Source: Bacteroidales bacterium
GTDB lineage: Bacteria; Bacteroidota; Bacteroidia; Bacteroidales; FEN-979
Assembly: GCA_023231065.1 (NCBI GenBank)
Contig: JALNWE010000078.1
Coordinates: 1 to 12,262 of the forward strand
Direction: 5' to 3'
Length of the DNA stretch: 12,262 nucleotides
Made by a program: the position numbers and the translations under genes. The notes beneath the pieces were generated by a model that worked only from the letters and a program-made list of their open reading frames with translations, made no database searches and was not told the DNA's origin. This document shows positions 1 through 8,021 of the stretch, piece by piece (positions within the stretch are counted from its first letter, which is position 1; the number at the start of each line of letters is the position of its first letter).

Positions 1-3000
1 TACCGGCATATAATGCCAGCCTTCGGTCAGGGCCAGCTCCCTTCCGGCAAAAGACGGGCCGCAAATGCTCATTTCCGTCCCTTGCGCCATCTTGATGGCG
101 TAGCCCGAAGCATTGTCAAAGTTGCCGATGGTGTTGATGCCCTCCACCGGCCAATAAACACTGGTTAAATTCTGAAGTATTATAAGGTTATCCACAACCG
201 GGGCGAACATTTCTTCTACCGCAGGTACGGAGGGAACAATATAGCTGGACAGGCTGTTCCATCCTTCTTCCAGTATATAATCCTGGCACAACTGGGTTGC
301 AAGTCCGGTGAGTTTTGAAAGTCCCAGGTTGGCAAATTCATCCTGATTGGGCATATTCTGATCATACATTGCATCGGCATTATAAGAGGACTGTGTACTG
401 GCATCATACAGCTTCCAGCGGAATACCTCCCCGCTTTCGAACCCGTCTTTCGTCGCTGTGGTAGGATCATCTCCGTAAGCCATCACTACGGCCTTGCCCT
501 GGGCATCGATCATCGCGGCGCCACCGCATACCTTGTTCCCGTCATCATCAGAATAGAATACCCCAATCCAGTCGCCCGGTACGAGCGGCTCACCATAAAT
601 ATTCGGGTTGGCAGCATTGGGTACGCTGATGGTGTGAACCAGACCGGTTACTATAAAATTCCATGGCTGGATTTGCGTCGTGACCTGCAACGTAACCGGC
701 ACCTCCACCACGGGATTGACCGGGTCGTTGCTGCTTACCATGATCGTATTTTCATAAGTCCCCTCTTCGAGGTTCTGTGCATTGAAAGTCAAATTGATCT
801 CCTGCGATTCGCCCGGTAGTACCGTACCCGAGGTAATATCCGCTGAAAGCCATTCGTTCGATGACCCCCCGATGGTTGCAGTGAAATCGCAACAATTGCC
901 CATATCATATGTTGCACAAGGATCGGTAACCGGGCTCCAGGCATTGGTCCTGGCTCTCATAACATGATTTCCAATTGGAGCTGTTGAAGGGATTGTTATA
1001 TTAAAATAATAGTAAGTGTTTTTGTTTGGTAAAGAACCATTATTCATGACTACTTCATCATTGGTTAATTCAAAATCATCATTAAAATCAATCCAAACAT
1101 CAAGAAAAGCATCATAATTTCCGCTGATTACGCTAAGCTGGTAGGTTTCTCCAGGCTGCAGATCGTGGTTCATACCGGTAAAATCGTGATACCACGAAGG
1201 ATCCCCCGAACAGGGAATTTCAGGGATTATGATATTGGCAAATCCCCAATACTTTAATCCGTCGCCATCCATACAACCGCCACCATATAGGTTCTCGGCA
1301 CACAATCCTGATTTGCTCCGTGTCGCCGGATTTATATCAAGGTTGAAATTCAAAGTGGCATCACCATTGTTTTCAATGGCAATGGAACGTGATCCTGTTG
1401 TACCTGGTTCAAGCATTTGGCTAATAGAACCGGGAGTGATGTTGATTTCCGGATCGGCAACACTGGTGTTTGTAACTTCAATTGACAGACAGTTGTTTTC
1501 CGGCACTTCATCTTCCAGGAGTGCCGTGCAAGCTTCAATTGTATAGATGGTGCTCGGAGAGGAGAGATTTGCCAGTTCAGAAAAGGTGTACTCGATGGTT
1601 TCTTCTGGCCCAACAGGATCGGATATTATCTCATTTACCACGGTTGTTCCGTTAATCATATAATTTACCGGGATATCGGATTGTGACGCTGTGCCGTTAT
1701 TTTTCACAACAATTGTAATCTCCTCATAACCTAGATTCGCACCTGAGACTGGGCTCACAATTTCTTCAACACTAAAATCGATACCTGTTCCCGAAAATGT
1801 AAAATCCATTGTTTCCAACTGTGATTTGCCAACGTTGTATTCTGCTACCAAACCGAGTGTGTAGCTGTTTCCTTGTTCCAAATTTTGAAGCTGGTAGATA
1901 AAGTTCGTATTATTAAAGGTTTCACAAGTTGAGCGCACCGTATCAACAAATACATCATCCAAATAAACCAAATACCATTTGGGATAATAATTAAAGGCTT
2001 CACTAAAATCGTGTCCCCCTTCAGTTTTTATCCACCAAGTCAAATCAAGTGAGAACCAGGGTATGTCATATTCATCAAAATGGAGGTTATACAAATCATC
2101 AACTCTTACTACACCATAAATGCCATTATCTTCATTGTAATGTACAACCATGCTACCGGTCCCTCCATTTGTTTCAGCATCGTTGTTCCCTCTCAGCGGC
2201 GCAACAAAGCTGAAAGTGCTGTTTTGAGTTATTTCGTTAATATTTCTACCTTCGACGCTCGCATACTTATAAGGAGGAGGATTCTCGATGAAAATATGGC
2301 CAAATGATATTGCCTCAGAATCATCACCAGCCTCTGCATGATTATGAATCCAGTTATTGAAAGAGAACTTTGAATTTACAAAAATATCATCATCGACATC
2401 ACCGATTTTTAACCAAAAGTCTTGTGTATTACACCAATTCCAATCCATACTCAATTCAAAAGCATTGAGTGTGCCACCAATAAAGTAACCACTATTATTT
2501 GGTACTTTCCAACTGACAATTCCTCCGGCTTCATTAACTGAAAGCTCTACCACTTTTGGTAATGTGCCGAAGTAAAACTCCTTTTTTGAATAGTTTGGAT
2601 AAAAGGTGCTGTCGCTGTGCCCGTCGCTGTATCTGGTAACCAAACCGGCAACATAATTTTTATTGAGGGTAAGGCCAGTAAATGTAAATTCGTTGTTATC
2701 CGTATCATCCAACCAAATCCCATCAAGCAGTACACTGTAACCAATTACAAATGGTTGATTTGGGCCATTGCCGAATGGTGGCGAGTCCCAATAAAAATAT
2801 GCTTGTGATTCGTCAAGATTGTTGACAATTCTTAAGTTGGATGGTCGGGAATATGCTGTCTCTGAAAAATAAAAATTAAAAGTAATGGTATCTGAACTTT
2901 GGCCATTAATGTCAACGGCAGATACACCACAGTTGTGATAAACATTTTCTTCGAATGGGCCATTTTGGCTATAATAGGTTCCAAAATATACATATCCGTC

Positions 3001-3228
3001 AAAGTTTCCACATGACATACACTCATATACTTCTCCATCCAGAAAGACTTCATAATGATCAATCAGACTTGATTGATCCACGTCCCATATAAGGGCGGCT
3101 CGTGGTGTGTAGCCTGGTTCAAAGTTCAATTTCATTCGTACATTTGCTGGTGAAGGCACTTGTGCAAAAAGATAATTTGCGAGCAGGGTTAAGATCGCGA
3201 TCAAGTACACTTTGTTCATTTTTTTCAT
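1..3228 (-). CDS. Large modular exported surface protein (FN3-like, CARDB-like, GEVED and Bacteroidota C-terminal modules), 3' end off the window
   Basis: One uninterrupted frame of 1076 codons from ATG at 3228 to the left edge with no stop, so the C-terminus is missing. Residues 1-22 form a signal peptide (MKKMNK, hydrophobic stretch, cleavage likely after LFA). FN3-like modules lie at about 24-120 and 125-220. Residues 225-480 begin and end like an FN3 domain but contain a long stretch I do not recognise. A CARDB-like Ig domain follows at 485-590. At 594-632 is the first half of an ASH/BACON-like beta domain (ITPGSIS...LEPGTTG), whose apparent second half is at 791-849 (EWLSADITSG...SSNDPVNPV). 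Between them is a GEVED-type domain with VWIDFNDDFE near 711-720. From 855 come two modules I associate with Bacteroidota secreted proteins (DWIGVFY...CGG...GDDPTT, then EEGWNSLSSY...LQNLTSVYW...INTIG). A T9SS sorting tail beyond the edge is expected, not seen. Probable role: cell-surface or secreted adhesin-like protein; no catalytic motif was recognised. Confidence 0.85.
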   Translation of the reverse strand, partial: MKKMNKVYLIAILTLLANYLFAQVPSPANVRMKLNFEPGYTPRAALIWDVDQSSLIDHYEVFLDGEVYECMSCGNFDGYVYFGTYYSQNGPFEENVYHNCGVSAVDINGQSSDTITFNFYFSETAYSRPSNLRIVNNLDESQAYFYWDSPPFGNGPNQPFVIGYSVLLDGIWLDDTDNNEFTFTGLTLNKNYVAGLVTRYSDGHSDSTFYPNYSKKEFYFGTLPKVVELSVNEAGGIVSWKVPNNSGYFIGGTLNAFELSMDWNWCNTQDFWLKIGDVDDDIFVNSKFSFNNWIHNHAEAGDDSEAISFGHIFIENPPPYKYASVEGRNINEITQNSTFSFVAPLRGNNDAETNGGTGSMVVHYNEDNGIYGVVRVDDLYNLHFDEYDIPWFSLDLTWWIKTEGGHDFSEAFNYYPKWYLVYLDDVFVDTVRSTCETFNNTNFIYQLQNLEQGNSYTLGLVAEYNVGKSQLETMDFTFSGTGIDFSVEEIVSPVSGANLGYEEITIVVKNNGTASQSDIPVNYMINGTTVVNEIISDPVGPEETIEYTFSELANLSSPSTIYTIEACTALLEDEVPENNCLSIEVTNTSVADPEINITPGSISQMLEPGTTGSRSIAIENNGDATLNFNLDINPATRSKSGLCAENLYGGGCMDGDGLKYWGFANIIIPEIPCSGDPSWYHDFTGMNHDLQPGETYQLSVISGNYDAFLDVWIDFNDDFELTNDEVVMNNGSLPNKNTYYYFNITIPSTAPIGNHVMRARTNAWSPVTDPCATYDMGNCCDFTATIGGSSNEWLSADITSGTVLPGESQEINLTFNAQNLEEGTYENTIMVSSNDPVNPVVEVPVTLQVTTQIQPWNFIVTGLVHTISVPNAANPNIYGEPLVPGDWIGVFYSDDDGNKVCGGAAMIDAQGKAVVMAYGDDPTTATKDGFESGEVFRWKLYDASTQSSYNADAMYDQNMPNQDEFANLGLSKLTGLATQLCQDYILEEGWNSLSSYIVPSVPAVEEMFAPVVDNLIILQNLTSVYWPVEGINTIGNFDNASGYAIKMAQGTEMSICGPSFAGRELALTEGWHYMPV

Positions 3229-3231
3229 TGG

Positions 3232-3390
3232 TTTGTCGGTTTTTGTTTTGCCTGTAAAATTATTTCAATACCCTTTTGATACAAAAAAAACCATGTTCAC
3301 AACATACCGACAAATAACTTTATAATGTAGACAAAATCACTACATAACCCGTTTGCCCTTTCTCTATAACAATAAACTTAATTGTGTCGG
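3232..3390. repeat. Three TGTCGG/CCGACA motifs flanking a promoter
   Basis: A perfect 9-nt inverted repeat places TTTGTCGGT at 3232-3240 and ACCGACAAA at 3306-3314, on either side of the promoter at 3255-3285. A third TGTCGG lies at 3385-3390. The motifs are spaced roughly 73 and 78 nt apart in a 200-nt intergenic stretch, where a given 6-mer would be expected about 0.1 times on both strands. They could be operator half-sites, but no family of binding sites was recognised. Confidence 0.3.
3255..3285 (-). promoter_or_regulatory. Bacteroidota-type promoter of the large surface-protein gene
   Basis: On the minus strand TTTG (3285-3282) is followed after exactly 19 nt by TAATTTTA (3262-3255). 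This matches the Bacteroidota consensus TTTG-N19-TAnnTTTG except for the last base. The -7 element ends 26 nt before the ATG at 3228, leaving room for a short 5' UTR. It was assigned by pattern alone. Confidence 0.55.
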
Positions 3391-3428
3391 CCGTATGAAT
3401 GGATATTTCCTGATCAATTCAACAGGAT

Positions 3429-5144
3429 TTACAGGTTTCGGAGGAAAGTTACCAGATCGGTTTCAACAGTTTCAATCCCAAGTTTTTTTCTTAACCGATG
3501 GCGGGCAGTATCAACGCTTCGGGGTAACAACTGAGCAATTTCAGCGATTTCTTTTGAAGACATGTTTAAACTTAACAACGCGCAAAGTCGCCTTTCTTTG
3601 GTAGTAAGGTCAGGAAATTGCTGATCAAGCTTGATAAAAAAAGATTCGTGAATCTGGCTGAAAACCATTTCAAACTCCTCCCATCCCTTCTCTTCAATTG
3701 TGGCGCTCAGGTTACGAATTACCTGGTCTACAACCATCCACGATTGCTCCGGTAACTGTATTTTGTTATCCTCTAGGTGTTTGATCACCTTATTTATAAC
3801 TTCATTCTTTTTTTGGGCTATCAGAATATTGTTGGCCAGTTCTTTATTTTTGAGTTCAATGTTATCGGTAAGATTCTCCTTTTCCAGGACGGCATTTCTA
3901 ATCTTTACCTTCTGCCTGTTATAAAGTAAAAATAAGATAACAATGATCAATACGAGACAAACAGCAATTAAAAGAAATATGAAAAACCGCTTTTGGTTCT
4001 GTAAAGCAAATTGTCGCAATTTTCTCTCTGTCTCAATCTGATACTTTAATTCAGAATATTTCGTGTTGTCATTATTTATATTGATGGTATCGGAATATGC
4101 ATAATATTTCTGCAAGTATACGTAGGCACTATCATATCGTTTCATCTGATAATAGGTCTTGCCGATCGAATCGGAAACCAGCTTCAGGTTATCAATAGAT
4201 CCGATTTGAACTGAAAGATTCAAGGCTTCATAGAAATATTTCAATGCTGTCTGATTTTCATGGTTCAGTTTAAATAAAGCGCCGTACTGCATCAATGACA
4301 GGGCCAGCCAATAAGGATTTCCAACCTTCTTAGCCAGTTCATAGGAGACTTTGCTGTAATAAAAAGAAGAATCCATCTGGTTGATTTCCTGCATCAACAT
4401 CGACATATTAAAATAGTTCTTTGATAACCAATAGTAGTTCCCTTCCTCAATATTGATCCTGATTGCCTGATGAAAATAGGTAATGGCCTTGCGGTATTCC
4501 TTCTTTAACCTGAAATACCCGGCTAGGTTGTTGATTGATGCGGCAATCCCACGTTTATAACCTGCTTGCTGATAACAATTTAAGGATGTAAGATAATAAT
4601 CATACATCAAGTCATAATCCCCTTTGCCACCAAACGATTGACCCATTTTTCTTTGAACATCCCCCATCCCGATCAAATCTTTTTTTTCACGAAACAGATT
4701 CAGGGACTTGTAGTAAAGATCAATTGCTTCGTTGTATTTAAATTGTGACATATATACGTAGCCAGATAACATATAAAATTTTGCCAACAATTCTTTATCT
4801 GTCAGTTTATCAGCATAATTTTTTATCTGGTTCGCGTAGTTCATGGATTTCTGATATTTTCCAACTTCACGATATATTTCACTTTTATTGATCAAGGCCA
4901 GAATTTCTCCTTTCTGATAGTGAGAATTCATCGCAAGAATAAGGGCTTCCTGCGCAAATGACATGGCAGAATCCAGATTGCGGTAAATATAAAAATCAGC
5001 AAGTTTATTGAGCAAATCAACCTTTTTTTCAGGAGTATGTTTGTGTTGCAACAAGGTCATAAGACTATCGGTTTGTCCTATACATATTATACCAAAACCG
5101 GATGCAAACCAAAATACAAGAAATATTTTTTTCAATTCTTTCAT
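3429..5144 (-). CDS. TPR - transmembrane - LuxR/GerE-type HTH regulator (membrane-anchored one-component regulator)
   Basis: 571 residues from ATG at 5144. Residues 1-23 are a signal sequence (MKELKK, hydrophobic run, CIGQTDS). From about 42 to 355 there are roughly eight TPR repeats at near 40-residue spacing, recognisable by aromatic and Ala positions such as FKYNEAIDLYYKSLNLF and EYRKAITYFHQAI. Residues 387-408 (FFIFLLIAV...FLLY) form one membrane span, 410-458 a Lys/Glu-rich coiled coil, and 512-558 a GerE-type helix-turn-helix (LTTKERRLCALLSLNMSSKEIAE...RHRLRKKLGI). The predicted arrangement is TPRs in the periplasm and the DNA-binding domain in the cytoplasm. This architecture is common in Bacteroidota; ligand and targets are unknown. 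The gene starts 130 nt after the his operon in the same direction with its own promoter, and lies 200 nt before the surface-protein gene, which is a plausible but unproven target. Confidence 0.88.
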   Translation of the reverse strand: MKELKKIFLVFWFASGFGIICIGQTDSLMTLLQHKHTPEKKVDLLNKLADFYIYRNLDSAMSFAQEALILAMNSHYQKGEILALINKSEIYREVGKYQKSMNYANQIKNYADKLTDKELLAKFYMLSGYVYMSQFKYNEAIDLYYKSLNLFREKKDLIGMGDVQRKMGQSFGGKGDYDLMYDYYLTSLNCYQQAGYKRGIAASINNLAGYFRLKKEYRKAITYFHQAIRINIEEGNYYWLSKNYFNMSMLMQEINQMDSSFYYSKVSYELAKKVGNPYWLALSLMQYGALFKLNHENQTALKYFYEALNLSVQIGSIDNLKLVSDSIGKTYYQMKRYDSAYVYLQKYYAYSDTININNDNTKYSELKYQIETERKLRQFALQNQKRFFIFLLIAVCLVLIIVILFLLYNRQKVKIRNAVLEKENLTDNIELKNKELANNILIAQKKNEVINKVIKHLEDNKIQLPEQSWMVVDQVIRNLSATIEEKGWEEFEMVFSQIHESFFIKLDQQFPDLTTKERRLCALLSLNMSSKEIAEIAQLLPRSVDTARHRLRKKLGIETVETDLVTFLRNL

Positions 5145-5207
5145 CTGATAGGCTTACGCGTTTTGAGGAAGAATCTTCAAGAATCAACCCTGGATCAAAC
5201 AACTATG

Positions 5208-5238
5208 TAAAGGTAAAAACCTGGGAGACACAGTCAAA
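5208..5238 (-). promoter_or_regulatory. Bacteroidota-type promoter of the TPR-HTH regulator gene
   Basis: On the minus strand TTTG (5238-5235) is followed after exactly 19 nt by TACCTTTA (5215-5208), differing from TTTG-N19-TAnnTTTG only in the final base. It lies 63 nt before the ATG at 5144 and after the hisIE stop at 5275. The regulator is therefore probably transcribed independently, although no convincing terminator separates it from the his operon. Confidence 0.55.
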
Positions 5239-5274
5239 CAAAAGTTGATTTTTTCTTTGCTGTGTTTAGCGTGT

Positions 5275-5868
5275 TTATTTTTCCCGACTTTTCAGGATTG
5301 CAATAACATCCTGCAAAGTCCTTCCCTTCGCTTCAAGAAGGACCATCAGGTGAAAAATCAAATCGGCGCACTCATTCAAAAAAAGGTTGTCGTTATCATC
5401 TTTTGCTTCTATCACCACTTCTATCGCCTCTTCTCCTACCTTTTGAGCAATTTTATTAATCCCTGCTGCAAACAACTTTGAGGTATAAGAAGCTTCGGAA
5501 GAGACACAACGGCGTTGTTTGATTACCCTTCCCAGATGATGAAGAAAAACCAACGGGTCGGGTTCCATTTTATCTTCACCCCAACAGGTATAATTGCCGG
5601 TATGGCAGCAGGGCCCTTCAGGGATGGCTTTCACCAGCAAAGTATCGCCATCGCAATCTACTGCAAGGCTAAAGAAATGCAAAAAATTCCCGCTTGTTTC
5701 ACCTTTTACCCACAATTGCTTCCGTGAACGGCTGTAAAAGGTTACAAGTCCGGTTTCTCTTGTCTTTTCCAACGATCCGGCATTCATATAGGCCATCATC
5801 AGCACCTGGTTGGTGCGGGCATCCTGAACAATGGCCGGCACCAGGTTATTCGTATCATATTTTATCAT
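5275..5868 (-). CDS. hisI: HisIE: bifunctional phosphoribosyl-AMP cyclohydrolase / phosphoribosyl-ATP pyrophosphohydrolase
   Basis: 197 residues; carries out steps 2 and 3 of histidine synthesis, hydrolysing PR-ATP to PR-AMP and then opening the purine ring to give ProFAR. The HisI domain (about 1-105) shows FYSRSRKQLWVKGETSGN at 44-61, the metal-site DCDGD at 71-75, and CHTG/TCW with Cys88 and Cys95, which together with Cys72 match the zinc ligands of the family. The HisE domain (about 106-197) shows SYTSKLFAAGINKIAQKVGEEAIE and NECADLIFH, containing the acidic residues of the MazG-like all-alpha pyrophosphohydrolase fold (Glu146, Glu147, Glu150, Glu166, Asp169). It is the last gene of the operon, starting 9 nt after hisF. 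The length is normal for the fused form. A cytoplasmic enzyme. Confidence 0.97.
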   Translation of the reverse strand: MIKYDTNNLVPAIVQDARTNQVLMMAYMNAGSLEKTRETGLVTFYSRSRKQLWVKGETSGNFLHFFSLAVDCDGDTLLVKAIPEGPCCHTGNYTCWGEDKMEPDPLVFLHHLGRVIKQRRCVSSEASYTSKLFAAGINKIAQKVGEEAIEVVIEAKDDNDNLFLNECADLIFHLMVLLEAKGRTLQDVIAILKSREK

Positions 5869-5877
5869 AGTTATGCT

Positions 5878-6636
5878 TTATTTAATCCTGACCGGAATTT
5901 CATGATCGGCAAGGTATTGTTTCACCCCGGGGATGCTCATTTCTCCATAGTGAAAGATTCCGGCAGCAAGCGCTGCATCTGCCTTACCGCGTTTAAAGAT
6001 ATCAGCAAAATGGGCCATCGTACCGCCTCCGCCTGATGCAATGATGGGCACGGGAAAACGTCCGGACAGCATGGCCACCGTTTCCACAGCAAAACCGTTC
6101 CGGGTCCCGTCGTGATCCATCGAAGTAAACAATATTTCACCGGCTCCGCGGTCCACTGCTTCAGCCACCCAGTCAAACAATTCAATACCGGTCGGCGCCC
6201 GTCCGCCATTAAGGTAAACTTCCCACCTATTTCCTGTTCGCCGCGCATCCACAGCAAGTACCACGCACTGGCTCCCAAAACGGGACGCCAATTCTGTGAT
6301 CAATTCAGGGCGACTAATTGCAGCCGAGTTAACAGCAATCTTATCGGCTCCCACGTGCAACAAAGCCAGGGCATCATCCACAGCGGTGATGCCCCCGCCA
6401 ACAGTAAAGGGAATATTAATGGCAACGGCTACTTCAGAGACCATATCCACCAAGGTCTTTCTTTTTTCATGTGTGGCGGTAATATCCAGAAACACCAGTT
6501 CGTCGGCCCCTTCATTCGCATAACGCGTGGCCAGTTCTACAGGATCACCGGCATCGCACAGGTTCAAAAAGTTCACTCCCTTCACGGTACGTCCACCCAT
6601 TACATCCAGACAGGGTATGATCCGTTTATATAACAT
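5878..6636 (-). CDS. hisF: HisF: imidazole glycerol phosphate synthase, cyclase subunit
   Basis: 252 residues, the usual length. This (beta/alpha)8 barrel receives ammonia from HisH and converts PRFAR to imidazole glycerol phosphate plus AICAR. It begins MLYKRIIPCLDV, and the two catalytic aspartates fall exactly where expected, at Asp11 and Asp130 (VLAVDARR). Phosphate-binding segments are visible at FTVGGGI (77-83) and near the end at IIASGGGG. The ATG at 6636 lies inside the last codons of hisA, an 11-nt overlap that suggests translational coupling. hisIE follows after 9 nt. Confidence 0.97.
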   Translation of the reverse strand: MLYKRIIPCLDVMGGRTVKGVNFLNLCDAGDPVELATRYANEGADELVFLDITATHEKRKTLVDMVSEVAVAINIPFTVGGGITAVDDALALLHVGADKIAVNSAAISRPELITELASRFGSQCVVLAVDARRTGNRWEVYLNGGRAPTGIELFDWVAEAVDRGAGEILFTSMDHDGTRNGFAVETVAMLSGRFPVPIIASGGGGTMAHFADIFKRGKADAALAAGIFHYGEMSIPGVKQYLADHEIPVRIK

Positions 6637-7363
6637 GGCGCTTTTGTATAAATCCAGCCAGTTCTTCCGGCTTGATCAGCCCTTCATAAATGGCTTTACC
6701 GATAATTATGGCATCCATACCAATGGCATCGAGCTTACATACATCTTCCGGCGAACCAACGCCACCGCTGGCTATGAGGGTTATCTCCGGGAATTTCTCC
6801 CTGAGCCGACTGTATAATCTTACAGAAGGGCCCATCAAGGTACCATCATGCGACACATCGGTACAGCAAACCGTATTCAAACCACGGGCTGTCCATTTAG
6901 CCAGATAAGCCCAAAGAGTAAAATTGCTCTTTTCCATCCATCCGCTTACTACCACCCTTTCACCTTTTACATCTGCTCCCAGGATAAATTTTTCTTTTCC
7001 AAAGCGATGAATAATGATAAGGGTTGATCCGGGATCTTTGACAGCAATACTGCCCAGATTGATCATTGCAGCGCCGGCATTGAATGCTGATTCCACATCG
7101 CCTGATTTAAGCATGCCTCCTCCATAATCGATGTGCAGATTTGTTTCCGATGCGATTTTATCCAGGACCCCAAGATTTTTTGGACATCCTTTTCGGGCAC
7201 CTTCCAGGTCCACCAGATGTAATCGGCGGAAACCTAGATCCATAAAATACTTTGCCATTTTAACAGGATCATCTGAATATACTTTCGGGGATGAAAAAAT
7301 TCCCTTTGTCAAACGGACGCATTTACCTTCCATAATGTCAATGGCCGGAATAATTTCTATCAT
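6626..7363 (-). CDS. hisA: HisA: ProFAR isomerase, 1-(5-phosphoribosyl)-5-[(5-phosphoribosylamino)methylideneamino]imidazole-4-carboxamide isomerase
   Basis: 245 residues, standard length. It catalyses the Amadori rearrangement of ProFAR to PRFAR, the substrate of HisF/HisH. It is a (beta/alpha)8 barrel related to HisF: it starts MIEIIPAIDIMEGKCVRL, with catalytic aspartates Asp9 and Asp131 (LGADVKG) and phosphate-binding loops at DYGGG (79-83) and IASGGVGSPED. The start ATG at 7363 is preceded by AAAGGAAAACA, one of the few Shine-Dalgarno-like sequences in the operon. It is separated from hisH by 51 nt, the largest gap inside the operon, and overlaps hisF by 11 nt. Confidence 0.96.
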   Translation of the reverse strand: MIEIIPAIDIMEGKCVRLTKGIFSSPKVYSDDPVKMAKYFMDLGFRRLHLVDLEGARKGCPKNLGVLDKIASETNLHIDYGGGMLKSGDVESAFNAGAAMINLGSIAVKDPGSTLIIIHRFGKEKFILGADVKGERVVVSGWMEKSNFTLWAYLAKWTARGLNTVCCTDVSHDGTLMGPSVRLYSRLREKFPEITLIASGGVGSPEDVCKLDAIGMDAIIIGKAIYEGLIKPEELAGFIQKRHVI

Positions 7364-7414
7364 TGTTTTCCTTTCAAACAGGGGTTATCCAAGCGCTGGT
7401 CATCTCATTTTCTC

Positions 7415-7999
7415 TTACAATTTTATAAACTGCCGGAGAATCCTTGCACCAACAAGGCCACTCTTTTCCGGATGAAATTGAACCGCATGAAAATTATTTT
7501 TCTGTAATGCCGCACTGAACGATACGCCATATTCTGTAACAGCGGTGGTTTCCATCCCTGCCGGTACGAAATAGCTGTGAACAAAATATGTTGAAATCGT
7601 CTTTCCCATACCAATAAATAATGGACTGTTCAGATCCGTAAGGACATTCCAACCCATATGAGGTACTTTTAATCCGGGGGCAAACCGGATGACTTTTCCC
7701 GAAAAGATACCCAGCCCATTCACATTGCCCTCTTCGGTAGCGCTGCACATTAATTGCATCCCGAGACAGATTCCCAATACCGGAACCTGCAACCGGGGAA
7801 TTACATCACCAAGCCCGGTGGCCCGGAGGGCTGTCATGGCCGCTGCGGCATGCCCAACTCCCGGGAATATAACTTTTTCCGCCTTTATCAGCGTCTTGGG
7901 ATCTGTTGTCAATTCCACCTTTACACCAAGGCGTTCCAACGCATAGCGCACAGAAGCCAGGTTACCTGCTCCATAATCAATCACCGTTATTTTTTTCAA
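7415..7999 (-). CDS. hisH: HisH: imidazole glycerol phosphate synthase, glutamine amidotransferase subunit
   Basis: 194 residues from a TTG start at 7999, giving MKKITVIDYGAGNLASV, the normal N-terminus of HisH. The open frame continues upstream to ATG at 8059, but that would add 20 residues unlike HisH and overlap hisB by 38 nt, so TTG is preferred. It is a class I glutamine amidotransferase that supplies ammonia to HisF. The triad is complete: Cys78 in LGICLGMQ, His176 and Glu178 in FHPEKSG. The oxyanion strand FPGVGH (45-50) and VPHMGWN (112-118) are also present. A 9-codon frame beginning inside the hisB stop ends in TGA overlapping this TTG (see findings). Confidence 0.93.
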   Translation of the reverse strand: MKKITVIDYGAGNLASVRYALERLGVKVELTTDPKTLIKAEKVIFPGVGHAAAAMTALRATGLGDVIPRLQVPVLGICLGMQLMCSATEEGNVNGLGIFSGKVIRFAPGLKVPHMGWNVLTDLNSPLFIGMGKTISTYFVHSYFVPAGMETTAVTEYGVSFSAALQKNNFHAVQFHPEKSGLVGARILRQFIKL

Positions 8000-8021
8000 T
8001 TGAGTAGTTTGTATGGGTGTT

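Noticed and set aside
1229..1613. Open frames of 87-105 codons on both strands within the first 3.2 kb
   Set aside because: They are in other frames than the continuous 1076-codon minus-strand frame, which carries a signal peptide and recognisable domains.
3329..3428. Terminator after the TPR-HTH regulator
   Set aside because: Only a short imperfect palindrome (CCTG...CAGG near 3411-3428) without a U tract is present.
5145..5274. Terminator after hisIE
   Set aside because: No stem of more than a few base pairs followed by a U tract is visible. Read-through into the regulator gene cannot be excluded.
6112..6633. A 173-codon open frame on the plus strand
   Set aside because: It lies entirely opposite hisF, has no recognisable protein features and is the mirror of a strongly coding frame.
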